Assembly: GCA_023053545.1 (NCBI GenBank)
Contig: JAKZAN010000005.1
Coordinates: 6,324,001-6,388,000, forward strand
Reading direction: 5' to 3'
Origin: Lepidurus packardi
Lineage: Eukaryota; Arthropoda; Branchiopoda; Notostraca; Triopsidae
Length of the DNA stretch: 64,000 bases
Under the pieces are notes generated by a model that was given only the letters and a program-made list of their open reading frames with translations, had not been told where the DNA came from and did not search any database. Shown piece after piece: positions 1 through 13,160 of this stretch. The translations under genes and the position numbers were made by a program. Each line of letters starts with the position of its first letter. The first letter of the stretch is position 1.

Positions 1-3000
1 GCAGGTTGAGCTATATTATTTAAGACAATTTTAGTTATGTTACAGCAACCTGATTTCCCTTCTCTGGTTACGAAAGTCAAAACCCTTCCAGTCATAGAGT
101 GCGTGATTATGTAAATATGTAACCTTCACCGTATATCTATAAATAGCTTTTCCCCACGGTAACCTAATTATAGCGCCGTTTACAATATTTAGTTTGTTTC
201 TTCAAATGTTTGGTGTGAACCGAACTCTAAATAAAACTTTAGAATATTAATTTGAAATTTGTCTATATTTTGACACATTTTTTATTGTTATAAAAAGTAC
301 CAGGTATGGGAATTTTTTGCAGTATATTTGATCTAGAAAGTATGTATTTGTGACTTGACCGTTACAATCCCTCCTTCCTGCTTTTGAACTAATTAGAAGT
401 GACAAGAAAAAACTTAGAATTGACAACTAATTAGAAAAAAACAGTGCATTTCGTAGTTGCACTTAAGATTATAAGCAAACAGTCAATTTCTCTTTTTTTT
501 TTACCAATGGTGATCATACGACTTAAACAGTGGCCGCTTGCTGCGAGCGTAAACATCACGGAGGCCTTTGTTACGAGAGAGCATGTTTTGTTGGTTTTAA
601 TAAAGAGGGTGATTAATGTCAGTGTCTTCAGTGTCAACGAGGCAAGCATATTGTATGGTCTCCCTTGATCTATAAATACCTATAGCGGGTTTGTACTTAA
701 GAACATAATATTGCCCTATACCTCCAACCCATACTGAGACTACAGTTTTTCCTTTTTAATTCTCCTACGTTGGTATGCACAGGCATGGTAATAAAGCCGT
801 ATAAAATTTTAGTGTATGTAAAGGACATATAACCTGCTTTGCTAGGAAGAAGCTATTGCTGCAATGTAATACAGTATGTAAAGTCGTCCTAAGGATTAAG
901 CCAACGTAATTCAGATATCCCTTCTCTTTAATTGTAGAAAAAAACAATTTCATGTCTCATTTTGTTTGTTGAGCTGGCATCCTGGGGCATCTGCACCTAC
1001 AAGGCGAATTCCTTTTGCTTGCCGCCACAGCAGGAACCCACCTGTTTAAGTAGATTAAATGAGTTTTTATCCTGCCCTCTGTTGGTTTCTAAGTAAGTTG
1101 TCTTGTCAGGTTCGAAACCTATAAACCCCGCTCCGCAGAAAAAAAAATCCTCGTACGAAAGAATGTCACTTTATTATTATACGTGCTTTAACTCGCAACT
1201 CGCTGGTTTTAGACAGGTAATGAATATAACTTATCCTACAGCTTCCTGGTACGCATCCTTATGCGTGCGTTTTCTTCGTCTCTAAGAAACTCGAAAGAAA
1301 ATATGCTAATGGGTGTATTGTAATAGGTTTTCTCCATATGTTGTGCAGTCAGGCCAAGACTAGAGGTGAATGTTTATTAGCTACGAAAATGTACCGCGTA
1401 GTTAAGGAGAGATTTGCGATTAAAAAAGGAGCGAGGAGCTCAAGACTTTTTCCTTTTCTCCTGAAGAAAACGTAGGCATTGGTTATTTGCCAGACTATAA
1501 GTGAAACTTGGGTCTCTCGCTGTGCACCTAGCTCATCAGTTGCATCATTCCATAAATGTCCGGCTTGCCTTAATTTTTTTAAGTGGCGGTACTTTCCATT
1601 GTCTGGAACAACACATGGGAATACGACGCATACTAACTACCGCCTTTAATTTGTTCAACGGTTCACGGACGGACGGATCGGGAGACGAGCCAAGCCAAGT
1701 TGACTCCCTTGTCAGTCCCGTTGAGTTACATGCACAAACTTTGGTTACCGGTTTACCAAAAGCGGAAGCTTTCTTTACTTTTTGGTGGCGTATCAATTTC
1801 CGTGAAAAATTCCCCGACCATTTTTTCAAGTTATTTTTTATTACAGTGATTTTTATTACAATACTTTCTACTTTCCTCCCCTAGGTTAGTCTTTATTTTA
1901 ATATCTTACTCCACTTATTATAAAGATTAACTCGAAGCTATCAGACATTTAGACTGTACGGTTTATTTTTTGTTTGTATTCTTTTTATGACTCTATGTAG
2001 CTCCTTGATGCCCAGAGCTAAAGACGGAAAACAACACAATACGCAGCTTTCTAAAAAGAACTAACTGCCGGAATTACAGAAAACAACACGAACAGGCCTA
2101 AGGAAAATAGGTCAAGGACGAAGAACATGTTATGGTTTGCTCTTGCTTGAATTTCCAAACTAAAAGATCAGGCAACCCAAATCTTAGAAATCGAAGGTAC
2201 TTTATAAACTGTTTAGAAAGATGTCGAGTTTCCTCGACTTAACTCCTGCGTTCAAGACCCTAGAACAGGTTATCTACTTTAAATAAATACAGGTTAGCTA
2301 CTACTGTTCGAATAAAAGTCGGACTTTGTTTAAGTTTCATTGGAGCATAACATTATTGGAGCATTTTTAGTTGAAAAATAGCATTTTGTAGGGTCTTAAA
2401 AGCCGAAGTCAAGGGAGACTCGATATATTTCTAAGATGATTTGGCTATTTTGTGCGTTACTTAAGAGTTTGTATCACGGCTTAAGAAAGTGCAAAACTAA
2501 TTTTCACTAATTCAGCTAATTTTCTTAAGCTTACTGTCTTAAGCCAAAGGTTATCCTTAATTTAGTTGTGTGTTTATTTGCAGTAGGTTGCAACTTTCTC
2601 GTCAGGGTCAGGTCCGAAAGTGGGCGTCGGCGAAAGTGAAAGTCGGTTTCGGAACCGGACAAAAGAGAACAGGTTCAGGGCTAATTGGAGCCCGCTGTTA
2701 TTTGGCAATTTTTCGATACCTGGGCCAAAAAAGTAGGGGAGTTTTCAACCGTACATAGGTTGTCTAAGTTGAAAACGTTTAGTTTTGTTTTCTTCACTTT
2801 CCCTTGGACTTATTTTGAATTTAGTGAACAATAAAAAGAGGCTTAGAACTTGTCGGTGGAATTAGTCTCTCGAAACGCAGTCGAGAAATAGAGATCTAAA
2901 GGTGGGTTAGGGTACGGACGAAAAGCCTTGATGCGAAGAAAACTTTCACTTTCGCTGCTGCTGCTTGTAGGATGGACGTGGGAAGGCGACAATCCTGGGT

Positions 3001-3226
3001 AGTTTCTTCTCGGGTTTGTAAACACAGCCGCAGTAGTGGAAAATCATTCTCTTCGAGAAAACCAACTATCTGGAACATAGAACACCAATCAGCACCGAAG
3101 ACCTTTTTGTTGCCTTCAGTACTTAAGCTCCACAGCGAATTTCAGTGTCCCTAGAACCCAACTCGATCTTGGACGTTCTTCGTATCCCATATTCTAGCAA
3201 GTTTTTTTCAGAATTCTCTAGAGAAA
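1..3226. other. Intergenic region and 5' flank of the first gene
   Basis: I see no supportable gene here. The segment is AT-rich with scattered short open frames lacking family resemblance. Around 2590-2710 the base composition becomes GC-richer, and a 14-base motif, GCGAAAGTGAAAGT, occurs at 2630-2643 and again inverted at 2942-2955. A splice-acceptor-like pyrimidine tract ending in AG at about 3211 lies just before the first start codon, suggesting that a 5' untranslated exon lies upstream, within 2.6-3.2 kb. Confidence 0.5.
2630..2955. promoter_or_regulatory. Inverted pair of ISRE/IRF-like motifs upstream of the secreted-protein gene
   Basis: The 14-mer GCGAAAGTGAAAGT is at 2630-2643 on the plus strand, and its exact reverse complement is at 2942-2955. 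It contains the GAAANNGAAA core used by interferon-regulatory-factor type proteins. The surrounding bases do not match, so this is a motif pair rather than the ends of a long inverted repeat. The promoter role is inferred from the position 270-600 bp before the first start codon. Confidence 0.3.
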
Positions 3227-4015
3227 ATGAAGTTTTTCATGGCAGCGTGTTTGGTGGCTTGCTACGCCGCAAATTTGTGCCTTGCGTTGCCTGTTGACCG
3301 CATAAAGCGCTCAGAAGACGACTTAACCACAGTAAGTATATTTTGAGTGATTTTTTATCAATTACTAGGTTAAAATTGCACAATTTACTAAAGTAAAGTC
3401 TCCGTTTATAGGATACTCCCCTAGCAAGCAGAAAAGAAGCAAAAGATTCCGTCGACAAGGTGGATTTTGCACTGTTGGAGTACGCAGAGAAGGACAAAGA
3501 CAAAGCCATTGATTTCTATTTGGACACGGCAGTACAAGCAGACAAATTCGGCTGTGGAAGTCGCCTAATTTGCGAATTACATCGACGGCCTGAGGCTGAC
3601 TTACTTCCCGAAGAACTCATACTCAAGTCTATGTTCCTGTAAGTGACAGTAACACACATTTGAAATGCCCTTTCATGGCTTTCCTTACGCTCAATACCGC
3701 GAAAGGGAAAGTGTCGAGATTCTATTTGCGTTTTCCGACGTTTATCTGACGTGTTCCTTTTCCCACAGAGGCAAACCTGTTCCCACTACAGCTTCGGGCA
3801 GCAAGACAGCTAAAGGACGAGGCGTATTCCAGTACGCAGCGTATTTGGGATCCACAGCTAAAAACGAAGAGATTTGCGCCAAAGCTTTTTCGAGATGTCC
3901 ATTCGACACTGACACAGTGATCGCTGTTTTCCGGGCTATTGGATCTAGTCCGGCTTTAAAAGAAGCAGTTGAAGCAACTGGACCGAGTCTTTTACTCTCT
4001 CCTCCTCATGCTTAA
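3227..4015 (+). CDS. Small secreted protein of unknown function (192 aa, three exons)
   Basis: Coding exons are 3227-3331, 3412-3638 and 3769-4015, joined at GT-AG introns, giving about 192 residues. The product opens with a clear signal peptide (MKFFMAACLVAC followed by YAANLCLA), with likely cleavage near residue 21. An acidic segment with a dibasic KR site (about residues 27-28) follows and could be a propeptide junction. The mature part is charged and has four cysteines, in the contexts FGCGSRLICEL, EEICAKAF and SRCPFD, which could form two disulphides. The spacing resembles small secreted cysteine proteins common in arthropods, but I cannot name the family. The start codon was chosen because it begins the signal peptide directly after an acceptor-like AG. 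The exon structure is well supported; the function is unknown. Confidence 0.8.
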
Positions 4016-7000
4016 AAATAGTTTATCAAAGGACTTTCTGTCTTTTTTCATGCCTTCTATTCCCTTCATCCAAAGCACCATCTTTTATGCAACAAGTATT
4101 CGGATTTGTACTGTTTTATATTCGCAAAATATATAGTTTGTCTAAAAAATATCGCCTCAGGATCCCTATATACCATACGTAGCTAGTTTGTTTCTAAACC
4201 AGACGGTTTTCCAAGCCTTCAGAGCCGGCAAAGCAACAAGTTGGACCCACAACTTTCACTGTGGTTAACCTGCGCGTATTATTTCCACTTTCAGTATGGA
4301 CATAAGGGTGTCTTGGGCAACCTACGTCCTTGTGAAAGCTGGCATACTTTTTTCGCTATTTGCTTCACTGGTTGATTCTCCCTAGTACCTATTGCCTTGT
4401 GCAGGACGTAACAGGTTTCCTTCTTCCTTTTTTGTTTTGTTTTGTCGTACTCTACATCGTGTTCATTAACCGTGTTGCTACTGACCGCATAATAACTTAA
4501 GAGCCTGGTTCGAGTTCGTCTAGAGAGTTGATTTATTTTTAAAAATCTGAACTTCATATAAGCGTTAGGTAAAACCCCTTTGCAGTAACGTAACGATATC
4601 TATACGTGTTGTAATTTTCCCCCTCAATTGACATAAGGAAGCACTTATTTTAGCTCGCAGGTTGTTGATAGCCAAAAAAGCCATATGGCAGCATGTATGG
4701 AACCCTGATGAGTTGCTAAGTTACTCCTTATCGCTTAAAACATGGCAGATGCCGGTACGGAAAATAGTTGGAGCAATTCGGGGGACACGAATCTGGTTCA
4801 TTTGCTAGGATTTTCCTGAAAATACCATCGCTTATCGGTCATGTTAACTAGCACGGATTTTTTCTTTTTATCTTTATCTTTTTGGCTTTCTAAGCTGTAC
4901 AATGTGACACAAGCGCAAACGTTTAGGATCAGCTCATTGAATCAATAAAGTTCGTTTTTGTTTCGGTTTTTCGTTTGCAGCAACGGGCTCGTTAAAATGC
5001 AAAACCAGCTGCTGTTTAATCATGCTAGATTTGCATTTTAACCGACTTTTTGATTTGGGTTTTGGTAATGAATTGTCAGCCAATTTGCATCAAATTGTCT
5101 TACATTTGCAGAGCTAAAACCCCCTCCGTTTTCACAGTATTTGATTTGTGGCTTACCTTTTCAACTTTTTTTGGCTTCATTTCCAGGAGAATGGAAATCT
5201 GTCGGCTTTCTGGGGAGGTTAATTATTTGGATTGAGGGCTAAACATTTAGACGATTAGCCCTGTCAGTGTCATTCAGGTTTCATTTTTGTATAGGTACTA
5301 GCAAATTTCATTCGACCTCTTCTCGTTACCCCAGGATTACGTCAGACAAAAGCGAGATAAGGGCCAATAAAGATCAGTTTTGTGTTCAGCTTTACGGGCA
5401 TATACAGAGACAGGCTAATACGGAAAGATGGAAGGGAGAAAATGTCCTCGTATTCTCTCCCACAAGCGTAGCATCTCTTGTGATGCCCCAAGTAAAAAGG
5501 CGTTTGATGGGGAAGTCAATTCCCTATAGAGTTAAAACCCCCAACAAAATCAGTTGGGAGGATTCAGCCTTTTTTGTGTGCTCCTCTTGATGCTTGATCA
5601 CCGAGTTCTGAATAGAATGGACGCCAAGGGAGGGTTTCTTTAGCGGGCTGGGGAGGCTGTGCTTCATTTCCCTACTGAAATGATGGCACAAAACCTAAAG
5701 TGCCTGTTACAGTTCATGTATGAAGCTTTCATAGGTCTTCCCATAGGTCTTCAAGCTCGATTTAAGCTTTTGCGAGCCTTTGGGACTAAATTTCCCAGGT
5801 AAGTGAGCGAAAAAAGGATCCTAAACAGTACTTCCAGTCAGTTTCGTTAAAGTAATTAAAAAAATAACTTTAAAAGCTACGCGGCCTTTTTGTTTTAATG
5901 CATAGAGCAATTGAAGGAGACGGGTAAGCTTGAATACTCTGCAATTTTGTTGGGTATGATGCCTTAAAGACTCATTAGTGAGCCAGACAAATTCTCACCC
6001 TCATTCGAGAAAGCTTCATTAGTTAGGGAATCTCATACCTTGATTTCGTCTACCTCAATACTAGGTATTTCTCCCCTTTCCTTTTCATACATAGTGCACC
6101 TTTTCCTTTCGCCAGATTCTTTTCTAGCGCCAACAGTCAATATCCTGTATCCGGCTAAATCTTGTGGACTTTATTTGTAATTTCGAGCTGGCTCAGCGGC
6201 TGGATAGCGTGACTTCCAATCCCAATTCCAGCATCTTACAAGGTAATAGGTATACCTACACGTTTCTGGTTTGGCTTAACTTAATCTTTTTTTTCCTCCC
6301 TGTTGATTTTTTTTATATTCCGGTTCCGTAATGTGCGAAGCCCACTGGCGGCAGGCTGCAACCGAGCAGAGAGAGATAGGAAAAGGTAACACAGTATCTT
6401 CGATACAGTGGAACATATATAGGGAGGTAATAGTTGTATAACAATAGTGTAAAGGGAACACATTCCATACGAGCTGGCTAATTGGGTGACCAGACCCGGG
6501 CAGGTCCACCAAGCGAGGTGGTATGTCTTTAATTGACGACCCGAGGTAAATAGCAGTGTATTCGTGGTACAGATGCCTGATGCTCGGCGACCGTCAGCTT
6601 CGCTGATTTCGATGTCGCGTGCGTCCGTTGCGGAGAGGAATACAAAGCTCGCACAGGGAATTCTACTACTATATATCACTGTCTGTAGATTGACAGCATT
6701 ACGTGTGAATGTCAAGATGTGCACGAGTCTCAACACCAATTGTCCTTTGCATGAGTAGGTCGGAATGAATTTACATGCATTTTCGAAAATAAATTCGTAA
6801 GTAAATTGCTGCGTTTTGGTTTTGTTGTCTCGTTCATTTGTAAATTGTTTACCAAGTTTTGCATAGGCGTCACAGCGATCTTTTTGTTATCGCTTTTGCT
6901 TCCAGCACATCTTTTAAATCGAGTATTTTATATGTATTACTAGTCGGCTGCAGCTTGTAAGACGATTTGTCAATCTGCTGCGCCTGGATTGAGAACTTTT

Positions 7001-9550
7001 TATTGGGAGCGAACTTTCTTCTGTCGATTGCTCTACTCCTTAGAAAGAATTGACTGAATGTTGCAATCCAGTAGCATTAGAGGAGAGCGGAAAGTATTGC
7101 GTTTTAAGCTCATGAGTTTCAAAGTGAAAGAAAGGAAAGTTACAGCTTTTTTGGGGGCACAATCTTGTGGCATCCAGGATGCTAGCATTGGAGTCTTGCG
7201 TTGAAGCATGTATTGCATATAAAAGGTGAGTGCTTTTCCCCGGCTGGGCTCGGAGCGTCCTTTCTAAACGGGTTCAAATACCGAGTAAATCCCGCACTCT
7301 AATACCAAAGCAGAGGGTCATGCATGTTAAATGAGAGTCCATCAAGCAACGGCACGTCGTTGGTTCCGAGGACAGAACAGAAAGAGACTTAGCTAGTATC
7401 TCCTGGGATGTCGTTTTCAATTATCTCTCGTCCCGAATCTCTATACAGTGACAGTTTTTCGTTCTTGTAGAACAGTCGCAAGGCTCAATCTCCTTTTGAA
7501 TTTTTAATGACGCTCTCGAGTGTACAAAATTCCCCACAAAAAATATCCAGCCTTTATAACCTTCCATCTGGATGTGCAATTCCGCTTAAAAAACAGGGTT
7601 GATATATTTGGGAAGATGATGCTTGGAAGCATGCAAAGCAAGTCAAACCTGGGCGCTTTTCGCCGGTCAATAGTAGATCAGGCGCGAAGAATCGTTAGAG
7701 AGTCCCATTTCGGGTCGTGTGTGTGCCATACAATCTTATAAGCCAGTGGAACTCACCTGTTGGCCCCTCACGTCGTTTGTTTCTTGCCTCTGCATGCGTA
7801 GTCTCCGAAAAATGTCCACTTGGTTGAAAGTGCCATGACAGAGGGTTTCAAGCCATAATACGGGAGAGTTTATGCTCACATTTTCTCTTCAGCTTTCGTT
7901 GTCTTTTCTTTTTTTACTTTCTGACAGAGACGTCGTTTCCACCTGATGAATTTGTGGAGGATAAGCGGACTTGTGTGCTACTGCCCTGTCATGGCTCAAA
8001 GCCAAGATTATTACGGCTTGAGAGATCTTCGGAATAACGCAGTATATACTAGCTCACTTGAGTCACGTGTGAAAAAGTCCCGGAGGAGCTAATTGCGAAG
8101 CTTGGCAAGGCGTCTGTACATCTGGCAATTAGTCTGAAGGGTCCTCCGCTCGGCTCGCATTATCCCGCTATTATCCCGCTGAATTGGAACGCCAGACACA
8201 ACGAACAGACTCTCTCTTGAGGGTCACAAACGCCTTATTAAACAACGTGACAGCAGAGAGAGACTTTGCTCTCCTTAGAAAAACCATGCTACGAATTCTC
8301 ATATTTATGCCTGGTTTAACGCTCTGACTATCTCACGCATCAATAGTGCGGGGCTGAGGTTTTCAAGAACCAACTTCGCATAATTTGGTGTAGAAGCTTA
8401 GTGGTGGCGTAAGTCTATGTATAAGTGATTAATTACACCTATACATGATGCTGGACATGGAAGCAAGACCCTCCACAAAGGGCATACAAAATGTCCGAGG
8501 GAGCAAAAACATTTTTGTCCATCGTTACAAATGACTTGACGTCTTTCATAATTGTTATTATTTTGGCTGCTATTTACGGAAATACTCTATGCTCCATATA
8601 ATGTTGTAATTGTGAATACATTTGTGCGATTTTTGTTTCAGTTTTCAAATCCTAGCGCCGTTTACAGTATTTTATTTATAATCTCACAAATTTCAACATG
8701 AATTACTACCTTCAATTAAGTTTCTACTAAAATCGTAAAATAAACTATAATAACCAAATTGAAGGAAAACTGTACTTTAAAAAACAGTTTTTTAGTATAG
8801 CAGATTAAATTTGTCATCCTAACTTGTGCAAATCTGTTATTTGTATAAATGGAGCAATGTCTTTCTTTTCTTTTTGCAGTAACTATACGTTGCAAAGGAG
8901 AGGAAAAATCAGTCTAGCTCTTTTCTTAGTTCGAGGTGGGGAAGGGAGAGGAAGCTGCACAACACAATCTCCTCCGCATATAGTCAAAATGTGTTATTGT
9001 GTCGCGTTGGGTGCATAGACGCTATCGGCGCCTGGTCGGAGCGTCGCCTCACACCTGGCTTTTACCCCATATAACCGGAGCCACAACCCTCATTACCCAA
9101 GACCTGGGCTATAGTCATCGTCTCTGCGCCCCCTCCAAACTAATCACCTAACGGTGTTCAACGCCGAGACCAATTCATGATGAATCTGGATCACGAATAT
9201 GGGAATTGATTATACCCAAACTGTATTACTAGGAGAGATTAACTAGGATTCCTATAATTGGAAGGATAAAAGAAAACTGTGTACCTCTGCATTTACAGAA
9301 ACTATCGTAACTTCGTTAGCTAATAAATAATATCTTGGGTTAAGCCAAGTGAAAAAGGATACTTTGTGTCTTAATAGGCACACACAGACACACACCAAAC
9401 ACCGGTGCAAGAAGGGGACAAAAGTGTTGGTTATTTCGTAGCTGGGGTGATGCTCCTTTTGTTCACGTGTCTTTACAGGCAGCAAGCCCGAAGTGTTAAT
9501 GGGCAATGTGGTGGGCTCCTATGTAACTTGATACTCAAAGATACCTCCAA
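4016..9550. other. Intergenic region with no supportable gene
   Basis: I find no convincing coding exon here. Several open frames of 60-150 codons exist on both strands but lack recognisable domains. A short stretch, TAGCGCCGTTTACAGTATTT, at about 8653-8672 nearly repeats bases 172-191, which suggests fragments of an old dispersed repeat. A short CA-rich tract lies near 9380-9400. Confidence 0.4.
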
Positions 9551-9592
9551 GGTGTACACGACGACCATTTAGGAAACCTAATATACCTTCCT

Positions 9593-10256
9593 GTGTCTGG
9601 TGTCTCTTGTTTTCCTGTAATACTCGCACTCGTAAGGGTGGTTCAGGGATGGAATTACCTTTCGACTGCAAGCGCGAGCTTTGGCGAGCAGGAACTTGGT
9701 CCAGGAGAAAGTGAGGAATTTTGCGGAAATGACACGGCTGTTGACAAATTCTGTCACATGGGTTATTGCTGTAAGTAACAGACTTTTACTTTGTTACATA
9801 GGCAAGCCGTACAAAGATAAGAATAAGTTTTTCCACAAAATAATACGAAAAAAGGGGAGCAAACGACATATGGTCAAGTGATACCGTATAACAAAAGACA
9901 TTTCCTGCTAGGTCTGCTCGAGTGGGGTATTATATCTAATGTGAAGAAACTGCTGTAATGCAATGCCTGAGCTGCTTTCAAGAACTCCTCTAGTCCCAAG
10001 AAGATTTCGTTGCAAGGGCAGGAACTCGACTCCTGGAAATTTGCATAATGCGGGCTGTCCTCAACGCCATGATTATGCGTTCGGCTACTTCATACATGAT
10101 GGGGACGACCACCTACTGTTTCGAGTAAGAGCAGATGAGAAAGTGAATCAACGATTATGTGGGCCCTTTTACACCTGTTCTTTCTTGTGTAAAACCACTG
10201 AGGAAAACTGTGAAACTTACTACGTATACGCATTGAAAAACTACTCTGAATTTTGA
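9593..10256 (+). CDS. Tentative cysteine-rich secreted protein, 5' end unresolved
   Basis: Two frames join cleanly across one intron. The first ends at 9770 at donor GTAAGT; the second runs 9994-10256 after an acceptor ending CTCTAG, and the join restores the frame. The first part holds a hydrophobic stretch (FPVILALVRVV) that could be the core of a signal peptide, then a glutamate-rich linker. At least ten cysteines follow in contexts such as EFCGND, KFCHMGYCF, RLCGPF, YTCSFLC and ENCETYY. The pattern suggests a small disulphide-rich extracellular protein. No in-frame ATG precedes the hydrophobic segment, so the start is either in an upstream exon I could not identify or the model is wrong; the listed start is the visible edge of the frame. 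I do not recognise the family. Confidence 0.4.
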
Positions 10257-13000
10257 CACTTATCCCTTTATCCCCTTGTTGACCTAATTGTTACAAAAGA
10301 ACAAAAAAAGCCGATTTTGTCAACGTGAGTCAGATTTCCCCTCCACTTTTTTTTTGCTTAGCCTGCAAGTCAAAGAGTAGTTTTCCCCAAAGTGTAATGG
10401 TCACGTGAAGCCTTTTTTTGTTGTTTCTTTATGCGTATCGAAAGGTCCATCTGCTCTCATGCGCTATAAAGGCTTCCATTTTCTATGCCTGTGTATAGTA
10501 ATGCAAAAGGCTAAAAGTTTCTGCTTCTGCTTTCTGCGGGCCATTGCCATTGCTCTAGGATCCAGATTAAACTTTTTCGTTGGGATGCGGGGCAGCTGCG
10601 TCTGTTATGCTGTCGGCACGCGCGTGTTGGGGAATGTTGTATATGAGGTGATGAATGCGGATGCTGTAGTTGTGACAACAATAGCTTTGTCATCCATCCT
10701 ATATATGGGTACTGTCCATTTCGTTCCCTTCTCATGCCGATACAGCATCCAGTGTAGTAATGCCTGTAGGGTTGAAATTTGGCCTAATTAGGGTAACGGT
10801 TGCCGACTATCTGCAGCTGCAGCAATTGCGGGGGCAGATTTGGACTTGGGACCGTAGCAGAGTGAGAGCGAAAGTTTCGTGCAACGGTTTTTCGAGATGA
10901 AGTGCTTTGGCAGATCAAACGCCAGCAGCTGGTATACCTTTATGAGTCTGTATATGGGATGGGGAATTGACTGTGGTTATGTCTCGCTATTAGGTGAGTA
11001 GCGGGTGTGGGGGAATGAGAGATTCTGGCATCCCTTTAATGCTAATTCGCCAGCTGCCAATGCACTGCTAGAGAAATTCCGTTGGAGATGCTGTGCATTA
11101 CTGCACAGACTCGAACTAGTGTGTTCAGGGCAGAAAACCGTTAACTGTTTTACCCAGCCCCTCCCACGTACTCGCATAATCACTGATCAGGGATGATTAA
11201 ATTCGTGCAGTAAGCCAACGGTTTTCTATTTATCTCCCGCGAGGGTTCCGTTTACTAACAGTCTGGTCGCATAATATCGAGTGTGCTACTTTATGTCTTT
11301 GTTATGAAGATTGTTTCAATAAAAGTCAGTTAGCACTATTTGCTTGATCGCAAAAGACTGACGAATCATCCTGAACGGCCAATGACTTACTAGGTTCATG
11401 TTGGAAGGAGCGTTTTACAGTACTTCAGGACGTGCGTCCCGCGATCCCGTGAAGTTAAATATTTCCGTTTAGCTCTGAAGTAAACTCTGAACGGAGAAAA
11501 AAAAATATTTTCCTTTCTTCATTCTATTTGTATTCTTTTCTTTAAAACTAAAAGTGTTACGTCTTACAAAAAGTATAAGATTTCACAAAATATGTTCCGT
11601 CTTACATGTTACAAAAAAGGGTTACATCTTAATCAAATTAAGTCCTTATAATTTTATAAATACACAGGCAAGCAAGCAAAAAGTGTATCGTCTACTAAAA
11701 TAAGATGTTCAGTCTATAAAGGAGACGTTTTTGGTAAAGAAATGATTGGCTCTGGGGAACAGAAAGATTGCCTTTCTGCTGTCTGAATAACTTTACAACA
11801 AAAGCAAAGGCGAGGCTAAGACGATCCTTGGTAGGATCGAATAAGATTTATCGCGTAACTTGTAACAATTTTCTTGCGTATAGGATTGGTTCGAGCCAAG
11901 CAAGGGAAGATTTCTTCCCAAATGAAAAGATGTGATGTGATTGGGCCACGACTAGGTTAAGTTCTTCCTCCTTGAAGAAAAGATTGCCGTCTTCCCTGAC
12001 GGTATACGTCTTAAGCCTACTTGGTATAAGTTGTATAGCAAAAGCCTCTCCTCTCCTTTGTGTTCCTTTTTGGATCAAAGGGCAGTTCCCTTACACCTGG
12101 TGTTACATGCCTCGTCAGTTCTGCAGGCATTGGCAGCTGCAACACTGCATCGAGATGAACACACCGTCGCAGCCGCACCCCTCATCCCCCAGCTCCTGCA
12201 TCTCCAGACCACTTGGTAGTGGTGGTGGTGGTGATGGTATAATACAGTAAAGGTTCCCCCCATGATGCCATGCCATGCCATCCTGGCACGATGAATAACA
12301 TCGGAACAAGGACTTTTCTAAGGGATTGTGACTATCGAGGAGAAAAGCAACACATAAAGGATGGAATAGGGGCCACAGGTCGGATCGGACGGACGGACGG
12401 ACTGACTGGCGCGTGGAGCAGCGAGCAGGAGCCCACACGGCACGTGGCCAACGTGAATGGACTAGGCCATCTGCCTCGGTTTCCATCCCTACTACTGCGA
12501 TACGGTTCTCCCTTTTTCCTATTTTTTTCTCTCCTCGCAACTATACACAGCATCCTGACATCGTCTGCCACTACAACTATGCCACCCTCTCCCTCACTAT
12601 TTCTCTAACATAAGCTCTTATGTGAGACCAAGCAATTCAAAAGTCTCGTGCACTCCTATAACCCTCACCTCCCCAATTCCCCTTGTGTTCCTCTGTCCGA
12701 TGCTGAAGCCCTATTTGGATTTACTTATAATACTATATAGCTATTGCAATTCCACTTTTTTTTTCCTTTTGTTAAAATAAAAATACGGGAATTTGTACGA
12801 GGAAAAGTCACATATAAATTGTAGAGTAGACAAATAGAAATACGGTCTCAGAAGTGCTAATTGGGAAGAGTCCTTGTCCTGAACCGAGACAGAAGAATTT
12901 CGAGGAAGCTGCATGTCTTTGAAAATAACGCGAGCCCAAGACGCCTGTGCATCAGCTTCCCACATATCCTACACCAATCGCGTTGGTAGATGCCAATTGA
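10257..13000. other. Intergenic region upstream of nerfin
   Basis: No gene is supported. Simple-sequence patches include a GGT-rich tract at about 12,213-12,237 and a short GGAC tetranucleotide repeat near 12,386-12,402. A small hairpin (CTGTGCATTACTGCACAG) lies near 11,090. Being upstream of a neural transcription-factor gene, the region may hold enhancers, but no specific site can be assigned. Confidence 0.35.
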
Positions 13001-13009
13001 GTTCGTACC

Positions 13010-13160
13010 AAAGGCCCGCCCCAAAGACGCCGTCGACGCCTAGGTTCCATTGGCCGGCACGCGCCCATAAAGGGACGCGGGACCAGGTAGAGGAAGTTAG
13101 TCTACATCCGGTCTTGGCGTGGCCAAGTTCACAAGCCATCGTGCTCCATCAGTGATGTGA
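13010..13160 (+). promoter_or_regulatory. Candidate promoter segment of the nerfin gene
   Basis: A GC-rich block starts around 13,015, within otherwise AT-rich DNA. It holds CCATTGG (inverted CCAAT box, 13047-13053) and a TATA-like CCATAAAG (13065-13072), about 360 bp before the nerfin start codon. The order and spacing fit a core promoter with a 5' untranslated region, but no transcription start can be read from the sequence. Confidence 0.35.

Noticed and set aside
1501-1884. 127-codon plus-strand frame overlapping a 94-codon minus-strand frame
   Set aside because: The plus frame has no ATG at its start. Neither product resembles a known family and there is no promoter or splice context. 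A repeat fragment remains possible.
5267-5590. 107-codon plus-strand frame
   Set aside because: Non-ATG start, no domain, no flanking splice signals that extend it.
6281-6739. 152-codon minus-strand open frame, with overlapping plus-strand frame
   Set aside because: No recognisable domain, no supporting splice structure, and both strands are open over the same bases, which suggests chance.
10405-10791. 128-codon frame rich in Cys and Phe
   Set aside because: It begins at GTG rather than ATG, composition reflects local T-rich sequence, and no family was recognised.
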